From contig JAJDVB010000183.1 of NCBI GenBank assembly GCA_022826345.1, forward strand, positions 1 through 43,960: a stretch of DNA of 43,960 nt. Reading direction: 5' to 3'. Each line of letters opens with the position of its first letter. Position 1 is the stretch's first letter. Of the stretch, positions 15,046 through 24,162 are shown piece by piece. The notes beneath the pieces are model-generated. The model was not told the DNA's origin. It was given only the letters and a program-made list of their open reading frames with translations, and searched no databases. A program made the position numbers and the translations under genes. This DNA is from Alphaproteobacteria bacterium (lineage in GTDB: Bacteria; Pseudomonadota; Alphaproteobacteria; UBA828).

Positions 15046-16410
15046 TTAGCCGCTAATCCACGGCGGGACCTGGAACGCGGCCGTCTCGTAGGGCTCCGGC
15101 GCGATCAGCTTGCCCTGCTCCAGGTGGTTCTGGACCTGGAGGAACTGGTGGGGCATGCCGAGCGAAGCATCGCGGGTCTCGGTCGGATAGGTCCGGGCCG
15201 CCTGGTAGGGCAGCACGAACGCCGTCGCCCCCTGCACGCCGCGATAGATGTTGCGGCGAATGCGGTCGCACACCTTCTCGTTTTGCTCGAACTCGCCGGG
15301 CGCCCCGGTGCCGCCGGCCATGGCCGACGCGATCGCCCAGTAGTGGCACGAGTCGTAGGGCTGGGAGCCGGTGAGCGGGCTCGCGCTCTCACCGAACTTC
15401 GAGTTGAAGCGCTGGAAGTAATCCTGACCGATCTCGTCTTGCAGCGCGCCCACCACGGTGGCGAAGAGCACCCCGTTGGTGGCCTCCTTGCCGATCTCAC
15501 GGAAGGCCGCGAGCAGCGGGCCGTACTGCATGTAGACCAGGCTCGGCGTCGGGTTGGGCACGAACTGCATCATGAACTGCGCCAGATCCTGCGGCACCCA
15601 GTGGGTGATCGCGATGGCTGCCGGCGGGTCATTGCGGATCTTCTGCAGCGTCGGCCCCCATTCGGAGATCGGCACCACCACGGTCTCGTAGAGGCTGATC
15701 TCCCAGCCGTACTTCTCCGCCGAAGACTGCATCGCATTGGCGATGACCACGCTGTAGTTCTGCGACCCGGTGACAATGGCGACCTTCCGGTTGGGCGCCT
15801 CCCACTTGCCGGTATCGTTGAGGTCGCTGATGAACTTCATGAAGCCCTCGCCGTACCAGTACTCGGCGGGGTCGGCCATGAAGTTGCTAAAATAGAGCTC
15901 CGGATCGTTGCCCACGGTCTCGTGATGCACGATGTCGGTGTTGTGGTGGATATAGGGCACGCCGGCGTCGGCGATGGTGTCGTATTCCGCCGTGACGGCG
16001 CCGGTGTTGTAGCCGTTGATGATGGCGTGGACCTCGTGGCGGTCGATCAGGCGCTGCATCGCCGGGATGATGTTGTCGGCGCCCTGCTCCTTGCTGTCCT
16101 CGAAGACCGGCGCGAGCGGCCGGCCGAGGATGCCGCCCATCATGTTGATCTCTTCGCAGGCGAGCTCGAGCCCGCTCTTGAACGAGAGACCGTCGGCAGC
16201 GGCCCAGCCCGTGAGCGGCACGCAGCCGCCGACCGGGATGGGCTCGCCCTCGGCGCGGACGCCGTCGTTAATGTCGGCCAGCAGCCCACTCGACATGGCG
16301 GCGGCGCCGAAACCGGCAAGCCCGGCGCCCTTCATGAAGTTGCGCCGGCTAGCGATGAAGCGCTTGCGCGCTCCTTCTTCTCTCCGTGTTCCACGGCGTC
16401 TGATGATCAT
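15046..16410 (-). CDS. Tat-exported ABC transporter substrate-binding protein (Liv/amide family)
   Basis: This 454-residue periplasmic binding protein belongs to the Leu/Ile/Val/amide-binding family (type I periplasmic-binding fold). The start at 16408-16410 is chosen because GGAGG lies about 8 nt upstream; a longer frame to 16434 has no such site. The N-terminus carries a twin-arginine motif, SRRNFMKGAGLAGFGAAA, so export is probably by Tat in a folded state. The mature part has GCVPLTGWAAADG and EEINMMGGILGRPL, the usual ligand-lobe starts for this family, and an extra Cys-rich or charged region near residue 380. The first gene of the operon, it defines the specificity for livGFHM; the ligand is unknown (branched-chain amino acid, amide or urea). 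Confidence 0.9.
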   Translation of the reverse strand: MIIRRRGTRREEGARKRFIASRRNFMKGAGLAGFGAAAMSSGLLADINDGVRAEGEPIPVGGCVPLTGWAAADGLSFKSGLELACEEINMMGGILGRPLAPVFEDSKEQGADNIIPAMQRLIDRHEVHAIINGYNTGAVTAEYDTIADAGVPYIHHNTDIVHHETVGNDPELYFSNFMADPAEYWYGEGFMKFISDLNDTGKWEAPNRKVAIVTGSQNYSVVIANAMQSSAEKYGWEISLYETVVVPISEWGPTLQKIRNDPPAAIAITHWVPQDLAQFMMQFVPNPTPSLVYMQYGPLLAAFREIGKEATNGVLFATVVGALQDEIGQDYFQRFNSKFGESASPLTGSQPYDSCHYWAIASAMAGGTGAPGEFEQNEKVCDRIRRNIYRGVQGATAFVLPYQAARTYPTETRDASLGMPHQFLQVQNHLEQGKLIAPEPYETAAFQVPPWISG

Positions 16411-16721
16411 GGTCGCTTTCCTCCCTCTATGCACGCCGGCGTTCGGCCTCGGCGCGGGTCAACTCTATTGGCGCGCAACTGCCCTCCCGACAACCGGGAG
16501 CCTTTCGCCGCCGCGCGCTGTCGGCGGGAGTCTGCCCGGCTATGCAGCAGTTCGCAATTGGGGAACGCGTAGCGTCATAACGGTTGGCGCGCCGGTTGTA
16601 TCCGCCGAGGCGGCGCCTACCTCAGCAGCAAGGGAGGCGCGGAGGAACTCACTCCCCCGCGCGGCACGAAACAGGCGGAGCAGCGCATCGCGTCCTCCCG
16701 CCTCTGAAGGAGAATCGCCAC
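16411..16721. promoter_or_regulatory. Divergent control region between the Liv operon and the Spondin_N gene
   Basis: This 311-base gap separates divergent genes and should hold both promoters. The clearest element is a perfect 6-bp inverted repeat, CTCCCG (16484-16489) and CGGGAG (16495-16500), around ACAAC, a possible operator. GGAGG at about 16419-16423 (minus strand) serves the binding-protein gene and GAAGGAGA at 16706-16713 serves the Spondin_N gene. I cannot assign convincing -10 boxes. Confidence 0.4.
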
Positions 16722-17282
16722 ATGAAGTATCTCTTTGGGTTGACGGCAATCGCTGCCGTCGTTGGCCTGACGACCGGCGTGAGCCTCGCGTCTTCGCATA
16801 TGACCTACGAGGTCACGGTCACGAACAACATGGACGATGAGCTGCTCGCGCCGGTGCTGGTGGCTCCGGTGTCCGAAGACGGCAAGATCTTCGTCGAGCG
16901 CTACGTCTCGCCGGAAGCGGAGCACCAAATTCTGACCGGAGACCCCGGAATGCTCGCGGAGGCCATCGGCGACGAGGCCGCCGTGGCCCACGGCATGGAC
17001 GGCCCTCCCGGCGTTCTGCTCGCGCCGGGCAAGTCCATCACCTTCGAGGTGGCGAGCCACGCGGAAGAAGTCCGTGTGCTGGCGATGGTGGCCCCCACCA
17101 TGTTCAAGGACCACTACGTGACGGCGGTCGTGCAGTTGAACGGCGAGCCCATGTCCGTCGGACTCGACCGCTTCGACATCGGCTACGATGAGGGCCGCAA
17201 GACGATCGAGCCCATTGCCGACGCGGTCGCGACCGTGCAAGTCAACGCAAAGCAGGATTTCAGCGCGAAGCAGGATTACTGA
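16722..17282 (+). CDS. Secreted Spondin_N domain protein
   Basis: This 186-residue protein has a Sec signal peptide (about residues 1-23, ending SLASSH). A single domain follows that starts YEVTVTNNMDDELLAPVLV and includes FVERYVSPEAEHQILTGD, PGKSITFEV and RVLAMVAPTMFKDHYVTAV. This matches the bacterial Spondin_N domain, a beta-sandwich related to eukaryotic extracellular-matrix spondins. Function in bacteria is unknown; metal or surface binding has been suggested for the fold. The start has a strong GAAGGAGA 9 nt upstream. A very stable hairpin follows the gene. Confidence 0.85.
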   Translation: MKYLFGLTAIAAVVGLTTGVSLASSHMTYEVTVTNNMDDELLAPVLVAPVSEDGKIFVERYVSPEAEHQILTGDPGMLAEAIGDEAAVAHGMDGPPGVLLAPGKSITFEVASHAEEVRVLAMVAPTMFKDHYVTAVVQLNGEPMSVGLDRFDIGYDEGRKTIEPIADAVATVQVNAKQDFSAKQDY

Positions 17283-17295
17283 GTACTCGTTGCGT

Positions 17296-17325
17296 GCCGG
17301 CCGGTCGGGCAACCGATCGGCCGGC
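17296..17325 (+). terminator. Stable GNRA-looped hairpin after the Spondin_N gene
   Basis: GCCGGCCGGTCGG (17296-17308) pairs with CCGATCGGCCGGC (17313-17325) around the tetraloop GCAA; twelve pairs are Watson-Crick and one is G-U. No T-tract follows. It probably marks the transcript end or protects the 3' end. Confidence 0.6.
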
Positions 17326-17388
17326 GTCGCATGTTCGGGGCAACGTCGCTATCGTCGGAGCGCACAGTCGGAACGGCGGGAGCGAGAC

Positions 17389-17862
17389 ATGGCGCGGGAA
17401 CACAGCTACAGCGCAACGGTCACCTGGACGGGAAACCTCAGTGAAGGCACGGCGGGCTACAAGGCGTACACGCGCGACCACGACATCGCCTGCCCCGGCA
17501 AGCCGACAATCCAGGGCTCGGCCGATCCCGCCTATCGGGGCGATGCCGGCCGGCACAACCCGGAGGACATGTTGGTGGCCGCGCTCTCCGCCTGTCACAT
17601 GCTCTGGTACCTACACCTTTGCTCTGCCGCCGGCGTCGTCGTCACTGCCTACGAAGACTCGGCCGATGGTGTGATGCAGACCCATCCCCCCGGCGGCGAA
17701 GGCGAGTTCACACGGGTCACGCTCAGGCCCCGCGTGACGATCACGCCCGAGAGCGATGCCGAGACCGCGGCACGCCTGCACGAGCAGGCCAACGCCAACT
17801 GCTTCGTCGCCCGCTCGGTCAGCTTCCCGGTGGATCACCAGGCGACGATCGTGACGGCTTAG
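17389..17862 (+). CDS. OsmC/Ohr family protein
   Basis: This 157-residue protein belongs to the OsmC family of thiol peroxidases, which reduce organic hydroperoxides. The two catalytic cysteines are C69 (MLVAALSACHMLWYLHLC) and C138 (ANANCFVARSVSFPV), and the early HDIACPGKPT block is typical of the OsmC branch with the YhfA-like layout. The ATG at 17389 has AGCGAG upstream and matches the family start (SYSATVTW). Longer in-frame extension into the preceding intergenic region is not conserved. It converges with the RND permease gene. Confidence 0.88.
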   Translation: MAREHSYSATVTWTGNLSEGTAGYKAYTRDHDIACPGKPTIQGSADPAYRGDAGRHNPEDMLVAALSACHMLWYLHLCSAAGVVVTAYEDSADGVMQTHPPGGEGEFTRVTLRPRVTITPESDAETAARLHEQANANCFVARSVSFPVDHQATIVTA

Positions 17863-17911
17863 CGGGCGCCGTCGAGCACCTCCGCTGGACGATCGCGGGA
17901 AGGGGCCCAGC

Positions 17912-20900
17912 CTACTCGCGACGGCCCTCGACGATCATCACCAGCGCCGGCAGCACGAACAGGATCGACAGAGTGGAGAACGTGAGGCCACCCAGCATGC
18001 TGACGACGAAGGGCACGAACCCGATCAGCTCGTCACCGCGCTCATAGAGCAAGGGCGAGAGCCCCAGCAGCGTGGTGAGGGTGGTCAGGAACACCGGACG
18101 GAATCGTTGTCGCGTCGCCGCGGCCGCGGCGGCGATGGCGGGAATCATCGCGTTGTCCCGCCGGATCGCGTTGTAGCGGTCCAGCAACACGAGGGCGTCG
18201 TTCACGACCACACCGCCGACGGCAATCATGCCGAAGATCGACATGGTGGTCAGATCCCAGCCGAGTATCCAGTGGCTCACGATCGCGCCTGCGAATGCGA
18301 TCGGAATGCCCACGACCGCGATCACCGGCTTCCAGTAGCTGCGAAGGAACGCCGCGATGAGGGCGTAGATCGCGATCAGGACGATGGGGACGAGAAGCGC
18401 CAGCGTCTCGAGCATGTCGCCCTCGTCCCGCGCGCCGGCTTCGACCTCGACGGTGAGGCCAGGATAGTTCACCAGAAGGTCGGGAATGATTTGGTTGCGA
18501 ACCTCTCGGCGCGCCTGAATCGGCGTGATGACAGCGGTGTCCGCCCGCGCATTGACGCGCGCAGCCCGCTTGCCGTCGATCCGTGTCAGCGTCGCCGACT
18601 CGCGCTTCTCTGTAATGTTCGCCACCAGCGAGAGCGGCATTTCGCCGCCGCCCGGCCGTTGGATCCGTTCGCTGGCGAGCTCGCTCAGGCTGCGCCGCCG
18701 CTCGGCCGGATACCTGACCACCACGTTGATTTCCTCGCGGCCCCGCTGGATGCGCTGGACATCCGCGCCGTGGAAGCTGGAGCGCAGCTGCTTCCCGATG
18801 AGAGCCGGAGTCAGCCCCGCTGCCTTCCCTGCCGGGGTTAGCTCGATCTCGAAGTGGCGCTTGCCCGGCGCCAGGTCGTCATGGATGCCGTAAATGCCCG
18901 GCACGGTCGCCATCCCCGCCCTCAGCTCGGCGGCGGCGCTTTTCAGCGTCTCCGTGTCGTCGTGCTTGAGCGAATAGGAAACGCTTGGCCTCACCTCGAC
19001 GCGCCGAGAGCGGAATTCAGCTTTCTCCAGGCTCGTCACAGAACCGACGGCCTCGCGCCACGCCCGCTCGACTTCAGGCGGGCCCGCGCTGCGGTCGTCC
19101 TGGTCGCTGAGATGCAGGCGCACGGAGGCGAGATGGCTGCTGTTCAATTTCTCCTGAACTTTCCGCCCCGTCTCGATGTTGCCGACGATCATGCTCACCG
19201 CGTCGACGGGGGTGCCCTCCAGCCGGTCGTTGAGGCTGTGCGCCGCTTCGACGAAGCGATCGGCTACGGCCAGCGTCTCCTCGAACGGCGCGCCGACCGG
19301 CAGATAAATATCTGCCTGCACGTTGTCGGTGCTGCTCAGGTTCTCGTCGAAGAGGACGATCCGAACGGTATCGGAGCCGAGGAGCAGGACGGCGGCGACC
19401 AGAACGAGCAGTCCGCCGACGATCGACAGCCAGACGTTGCGCACGGCCCATGAGGCCGCAGGCGCCACGACCCGGTCGCGGACCTCGTCCAGCCATCCGC
19501 CGACCTGGCTCTGCACGTCGCTTAGCGGTGAAAGGCTCCAGCGCCTCCCGTGCGAGAGATGCGCCGGGAGGATGAAGAACGCCGCAACGAGGGAGACGAG
19601 CAGGACGAAGATCGCGACATAGGGGAACACGTTCACGATCTGGAACGCGGGCGATGTGATGAAGAGAAACGGCAGGAAGGCCAGAATCGTCGTAATGGCG
19701 CCGATGGTGAGCGGCCCGACCATGGCCCGCGCGCCAGAAATTGCCGCATCCAGGGCGTTCTTCCCCTTCTCGCGTTCCGACGCGATGCTTTCTCCGACCA
19801 CGACGGAATCGTCCACGACGATGCCCACCAGGAGGAAGAAGCCGAAAATCGTGCCGAGATTGAGCGTGAGGTCCGCAGCATCGAAGAAGAGCAGCGAGCC
19901 CACGAAGGACAAGGGGATGCCGACGGTCATCCACAACGCAATGCGGAGCTCGAAGACCAGAATGAGGCTGATGAACACCAGGATCGTGCCGATTGCCCCG
20001 TTCTTCACGATCTCCAGCAGCCGGTCGAATATGGGGCTGGCATTGTCGTTCCAGATACTGACGCTCACGCCTTCGGGCGGGTTGTAGACCGCCAGCAGAG
20101 TCCTGATGTCCTCGGCCATCTCGACGACGGACTGCTCCTCGGTCGCATCGACGCGAACGAGGACCGCCGGATGGCCGTTGACCTCGGTGACCACGTCCTC
20201 GTCGACGAACCCGTCGCGAACCGTGGCGATGTCGCCGAGCGTCACGATCGTGCCGTTGGTCTGGGTGATGAGCGGAATGTCCTCGAAATCCTGGCCGGCG
20301 CTCCTCTTGGCGACGGTTTGCAGGATCACGCTGCCGGTGCCCGTGCGTATCTCGCCCATGGTGAGGTTGAGGGACGCCCGTCTCACCTTCCTGGAGACTT
20401 CGCCGATGGTAAGACTGTGGCGGCGCAGCTCCTCTTCGCTGAGTTCTATCGTGATCTCGCGGTCCCGGGTGCCCTTCAGCCCCACCTGAGAGACGGATGG
20501 CAGCGCCAGCACCCTGTCGCGCAGGTCTTCCGCCGCAAGGCGCAGCCCGTCCTCGGACAGACTCGACGAGACGACCGCCAGCGTCATGACTTCGTGGGAG
20601 ACCTTGAGAAGCTCAACGTCCGGCTGTTCCGCCCTGACCGGCGGGAAGTTCTCGATGCTGTCGATCGCGCTCTGAATGTCGTTGAAGACGGCGTCGGCAT
20701 CCGCGAAGGTCGCCATCTCCACCATGACCTTGCCGATGCTCTGGCTCGCGGTCGACACCACGCGCTCGACGCCCGGCAGCCCGACAACGGCTTCCTCGAT
20801 GCGGCGGTTGATGTCCTCCTCGACCTCCTGGGGCGAGGCGCCCGGATACAGCACCGAAACGGCGGCCCGCCGCGCTTCGATATCCGGATAGTACTGGACG

Positions 20901-21067
20901 ATGAGTTGCAGCCCCGAAAGGACGCCGCCGACGATCAGAACAATCATCAGCAGGTTTGCGGCGACGGGATTACCGGCGAAGTAGGCGATCAGCCCCGACT
21001 TGAGGCCAGTCGGGCTCGGCTGCGCCGCAGGCTCAGCGTCGGTGCTGCCGGCGTCGGTCATGCTCAT
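17912..21067 (-). CDS. RND efflux transporter permease
   Basis: This 1051-residue inner-membrane protein is a resistance-nodulation-division pump subunit of the AcrB/MexB-like superfamily, in the branch lacking strict HAE1 features. It has the usual duplicated layout: helix 1 at about residues 37-57 and a large periplasmic loop (about 60-350). Helices 2-6 follow with GIVVDDSVVVGESI, where D419 and D420 are the proton-relay pair. After a second loop comes helix 10 with IAVGGVVVNDALVLLDRYN. It exports small hydrophobic compounds or metals from the periplasm by proton antiport. It lies 12 nt after its adaptor gene; an outer-membrane channel gene is not in the window. Confidence 0.93.
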   Translation of the reverse strand: MSMTDAGSTDAEPAAQPSPTGLKSGLIAYFAGNPVAANLLMIVLIVGGVLSGLQLIVQYYPDIEARRAAVSVLYPGASPQEVEEDINRRIEEAVVGLPGVERVVSTASQSIGKVMVEMATFADADAVFNDIQSAIDSIENFPPVRAEQPDVELLKVSHEVMTLAVVSSSLSEDGLRLAAEDLRDRVLALPSVSQVGLKGTRDREITIELSEEELRRHSLTIGEVSRKVRRASLNLTMGEIRTGTGSVILQTVAKRSAGQDFEDIPLITQTNGTIVTLGDIATVRDGFVDEDVVTEVNGHPAVLVRVDATEEQSVVEMAEDIRTLLAVYNPPEGVSVSIWNDNASPIFDRLLEIVKNGAIGTILVFISLILVFELRIALWMTVGIPLSFVGSLLFFDAADLTLNLGTIFGFFLLVGIVVDDSVVVGESIASEREKGKNALDAAISGARAMVGPLTIGAITTILAFLPFLFITSPAFQIVNVFPYVAIFVLLVSLVAAFFILPAHLSHGRRWSLSPLSDVQSQVGGWLDEVRDRVVAPAASWAVRNVWLSIVGGLLVLVAAVLLLGSDTVRIVLFDENLSSTDNVQADIYLPVGAPFEETLAVADRFVEAAHSLNDRLEGTPVDAVSMIVGNIETGRKVQEKLNSSHLASVRLHLSDQDDRSAGPPEVERAWREAVGSVTSLEKAEFRSRRVEVRPSVSYSLKHDDTETLKSAAAELRAGMATVPGIYGIHDDLAPGKRHFEIELTPAGKAAGLTPALIGKQLRSSFHGADVQRIQRGREEINVVVRYPAERRRSLSELASERIQRPGGGEMPLSLVANITEKRESATLTRIDGKRAARVNARADTAVITPIQARREVRNQIIPDLLVNYPGLTVEVEAGARDEGDMLETLALLVPIVLIAIYALIAAFLRSYWKPVIAVVGIPIAFAGAIVSHWILGWDLTTMSIFGMIAVGGVVVNDALVLLDRYNAIRRDNAMIPAIAAAAAATRQRFRPVFLTTLTTLLGLSPLLYERGDELIGFVPFVVSMLGGLTFSTLSILFVLPALVMIVEGRRE

Positions 21068-21079
21068 GGCCCGGCTCCG

Positions 21080-22264
21080 CTATTCCGACGCCTGCGCGGC
21101 GCTGACCTCGACGGCCAATCCCTCTCGCGCTCCCGGCAAGGAGCCGACGACGACGCCGTCGCCCACGTCGAACGCCTCCACCACCACGCCACCGTCGGCG
21201 TGTCCCAGTGTGCGCGGCATGACGGCCTTCAGCGCGCCGCCTTCGACGATCCAGACGCTGCCCCGGTCCTGCATGGCCGATTCGGGCAGGACGAGCACGT
21301 TGTCATGCGCGGGCCCAGCGATCGAAACCTCCACGAACGAGCCGGGGAGCGGCAGCGTCTGCGCCGGGTGCGCCGCAGCGAATTTCAGGAAGACCCGCGC
21401 GAGACGAGACTTGGGGCCGATGATCGCGGACGTGCGCTCCACCACAGCGTCGTATGTTCCTGACGCGGTCCGAATTGTGGCGGAACGACCGATGGCCGGC
21501 GCAAGATAGGCCAGGCTGTCCTGTTCGATGGGCGCTCTGACCTGGAGCGCGTCGGTCCGGTAGACGGACCCGAATGACGATGCACGGCCGACCAGCTCAG
21601 CGGGGCCGACGAACTGGCCGACATCGATGTCCGCCGCTGCGACCCGGACGTCGAATGGAAGGGATATGTTTGTCCGCTCGAGTTGTAGGTGCGCCAGCTT
21701 CATTTCAGCCTGCGCCTTCATGAGCGCGGCTTCCGCCCGCGCGATCTGCGGCACACGGCGAACCCGGTCGGTTATTTCGGCCCCGGGGTTCTCGCGTGCG
21801 AACGACGCTGCGCTCTCCTCGCCTAGGGCCCTTTCTACTTGGACCTGGGCGTTCGCCTCATTGGTCGCTGCTGCGGCGGCTTCGAGTTGGAGGTGATACT
21901 CGGCCGGATCGATCCTGACGATGGTCTCGTTGGCGGCGATCGACCCGCCGTTTCTGAAATTAGGCGAGACCCAGACCACGCGACCGCCGACTTCGGAGGA
22001 GATTCTCACGTTCCCGTGCAGGGTCACCCCCCCTGTCAGGTCGACCCTCAGCGCCTGCTCGGTCGGTGCCGGCTGAATCACGGCGACGGTTGGCTTGGCC
22101 TGATCGAGCGCCAAGTCGGAAACTGGGTCGCGCTCCGTCTGGCTGGGCGCCTGTGCGAAGTAGAGGGCGACTCCGATGGCGGCCAATATCAGGACCAGCT
22201 GCGCGTAGCCCATCCACTTGGGACGGCCGGATCTACCTTGGGGCTCTGTCGTTTCCTGTGCCAT
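21080..22264 (-). CDS. RND efflux periplasmic adaptor subunit
   Basis: This 394-residue membrane-fusion protein (HlyD/AcrA family) has one N-terminal membrane anchor (about residues 18-38). A barrel-sandwich half (VTLHGNVRISSEVGGRVVWV) is followed by a helical hairpin (about 125-200, rich in Ala and Glu) and a second half with LERTNISLPFDVRVAAADIDVGQFVG. The C-terminal beta-barrel (GSFVEVSIAG) ends the protein. It bridges the inner-membrane RND pump to an outer-membrane channel. The gene is first in a two-gene operon with the permease and divergent from the amidase. Confidence 0.92.
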   Translation of the reverse strand: MAQETTEPQGRSGRPKWMGYAQLVLILAAIGVALYFAQAPSQTERDPVSDLALDQAKPTVAVIQPAPTEQALRVDLTGGVTLHGNVRISSEVGGRVVWVSPNFRNGGSIAANETIVRIDPAEYHLQLEAAAAATNEANAQVQVERALGEESAASFARENPGAEITDRVRRVPQIARAEAALMKAQAEMKLAHLQLERTNISLPFDVRVAAADIDVGQFVGPAELVGRASSFGSVYRTDALQVRAPIEQDSLAYLAPAIGRSATIRTASGTYDAVVERTSAIIGPKSRLARVFLKFAAAHPAQTLPLPGSFVEVSIAGPAHDNVLVLPESAMQDRGSVWIVEGGALKAVMPRTLGHADGGVVVEAFDVGDGVVVGSLPGAREGLAVEVSAAQASE

Positions 22265-22725
22265 CGCCTGTTCCAGGTGCGTCTGGTGGGTCTCCGCCGA
22301 TCCGATTGCGCCAAGCGCGCGGCCGAGCGGCGTCGGACGTCGTCATCCGCCCCGCTTCCCTCGTATTCGACAGCAAATCACGTGAATCGTGAGGGGGTCG
22401 AAACCGTCGCTCCAAAGTTCAGCGACGAGTTGGCTGCCGATCGGCACTTCGCTGGGCCCGACAGTCCTCAGTGTCCCCTGCCTCCGTCGTGACTCCCTGC
22501 CAGCCAATCGGGACGGCTTATCTTTTTGCCGCGGCAACGCTCGCACCCCACATTGCCGGCTGTCAAGGCGGACGCCGCCCGCGTAAGGAACTCGCGGCCC
22601 GACAGGGTAGCGAGCCCGCGTCCATGCGTGATTCCGCGAAACGCGTGAGATGCGACGCAGGCCGTGACCCTGGTGAAAAATGCAGGTTAAGGTGCGTCGT
22701 CGAGTCGGCGGCAAGGGGACGAACG
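22265..22725. other. Divergent intergenic region with no convincing gene
   Basis: About 460 bases separate the adaptor gene from the divergent amidase gene and must hold the promoters of both. Open frames here (for example on the minus strand around 22343-22753) have no ribosome binding site and no recognisable protein. A short inverted repeat TCACG...CGTGA around 22379-22393 is the only dyad I noted; it is weak. Confidence 0.5.
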
Positions 22726-24162
22726 ATGGGCGGGTTCGCGGAATACGAGTCATACGACGCGCTCGGTCTCGCGGCTTTGGTAAAGGCCGGCGAGGTCAGC
22801 GCGACCGAGGTGCTGGAGGCGGCGATCGCGCGCGTGGAATCGCGCAACCCCGCCATCAACGCGGTCGTGATGGAGCTTTACGAACACGCCACTGAAGCCA
22901 TCGCGGCAGGCCTGCCGGACGGTCCACTCAAGGGCGTGCCGTTCCTGCTCAAGGATCTCGGCTCCGCGCTCGCAGGCGCCAGGACCGCGCGGGGCAGCCG
23001 CTTCTTCGCCGACCTGCCGCCCGCGACCGAGGACAGCGTCCACGTCACCCGGCTCAAGCAAGCCGGCATGGTGATCTACGGCAAGACCAGCACCTGCGAG
23101 CTTGGCCTCAGCCTCACCTGCGAGCCGCAGCTCTACGGCCCCGCGCGCAACCCCTGGGACTTGGAGCGGACCCCGGCGGGCTCGAGCGGCGGCGCTTCGG
23201 CTGCGGTTTCGGCCCGATTGCTGCCGATCGCCCATGCCTCCGACGGCTTCGGCTCGATCCGCGCGCCGGCGGCCTCCTGCGGCCTGGTAGGGCTGCGCCC
23301 GACGCGGGCGCGCAACACCATGGCACCCTACTTCGGCGAATCGCTCGGCGGGCTCGCCATCGAGCACGCCGTGTCGCTCACGGTGCGTGACAGCGCGGCG
23401 CTGCTCGATGCCACGTCAGGCCCTGCGCCCGGCGATCCTTACATTGCGCCGCCGCCGGCCCGCCCCTTCCTCGAAGAGGTCGGCGCCGATCCCGGAACGC
23501 TTCGCATCGCCTTCACCAGCAAGGCGCCCAACCGCGCGCCAGTGGCGGCGGATTCGCTCCGCGTCCTGCAGGAGACCGCGTCGCTCTGCGAAGACCTCGG
23601 CCACCGGGTCGCGGAAGCCGATCCCGCAATCGACAGGGCCGATGTGATACCGACTTTCCGCACCATCAGCGCGATCCAGATCCTTTACCTGCTGCGCGCA
23701 CATCCTTCGGGCCGGAAGCCTACACCGGGGGAGCTGGAGACCGTGGTCGCCGACACGGCCAGGCTCGCCGAGACCATCGACGGCGCGAGCTACATGGCGG
23801 CGGTCCACACGGCGCACCGCATCGGCCGCCAAATGGCGGCGTTCCACGCGGATTGGGATGTGCTGCTCACCCCCGGCCTCGGCACGCTGCCGCCCAGGCT
23901 CGGCTGGCTCGATATGATGATGGAGGATCTGGAGGAATACTGGCGCCGGGTGTTCGAGTTCAGCCCGTTCACGGTCTGGTTCAATCTCACCGGCCAGCCG
24001 GCGATGATGATCCCGCTGGGAACGACCGAGAGCGGCTTCCCGGTCGCGGTGCAGGCCATCGCCCGCCACGGCGATGAGGCGACGCTCTTCCGCCTCGCCT
24101 CCCAGCTCGAAGACGCGCGGCCCTGGATCGACCGCCGCCCTGCGTGGACTGCGGAGGGTTAG
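22726..24162 (+). CDS. Amidase signature family hydrolase
   Basis: This 478-residue protein belongs to the amidase signature family (GatA/AtzF/fatty-acid-amide-hydrolase fold). The Ser-cisSer-Lys triad is visible: K76 in VPFLLKDLG, the cis-Ser near S153 in [11 protein letters not shown], and the nucleophile S177 in [10 protein letters not shown]. It hydrolyses a small amide to acid plus ammonia. The ATG at 22726 is preceded by AAGGGGA; the frame continues upstream but without conserved sequence. Its stop codon overlaps the stop codon of the convergent DUF1989-GcvT gene. The natural amide is unknown; proximity to betaine and amino acid uptake suggests nitrogen scavenging. Confidence 0.9.
   Translation: MGGFAEYESYDALGLAALVKAGEVSATEVLEAAIARVESRNPAINAVVMELYEHATEAIAAGLPDGPLKGVPFLLKDLGSALAGARTARGSRFFADLPPATEDSVHVTRLKQAGMVIYGKTSTCELGLSLTCEPQLYGPARNPWDLERTPAGSSGGASAAVSARLLPIAHASDGFGSIRAPAASCGLVGLRPTRARNTMAPYFGESLGGLAIEHAVSLTVRDSAALLDATSGPAPGDPYIAPPPARPFLEEVGADPGTLRIAFTSKAPNRAPVAADSLRVLQETASLCEDLGHRVAEADPAIDRADVIPTFRTISAIQILYLLRAHPSGRKPTPGELETVVADTARLAETIDGASYMAAVHTAHRIGRQMAAFHADWDVLLTPGLGTLPPRLGWLDMMMEDLEEYWRRVFEFSPFTVWFNLTGQPAMMIPLGTTESGFPVAVQAIARHGDEATLFRLASQLEDARPWIDRRPAWTAEG

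Noticed and set aside
14779..16572. Long plus-strand open frame (597 codons) across livG and the binding protein gene
   Set aside because: It is antisense to two conserved proteins, has no recognisable domain and is rich in His, Arg and Val from high-GC shadow coding.
19550..21463. 637-codon plus-strand frame
   Set aside because: Shadow of the RND permease and adaptor genes; no family motif and no ribosome binding site.
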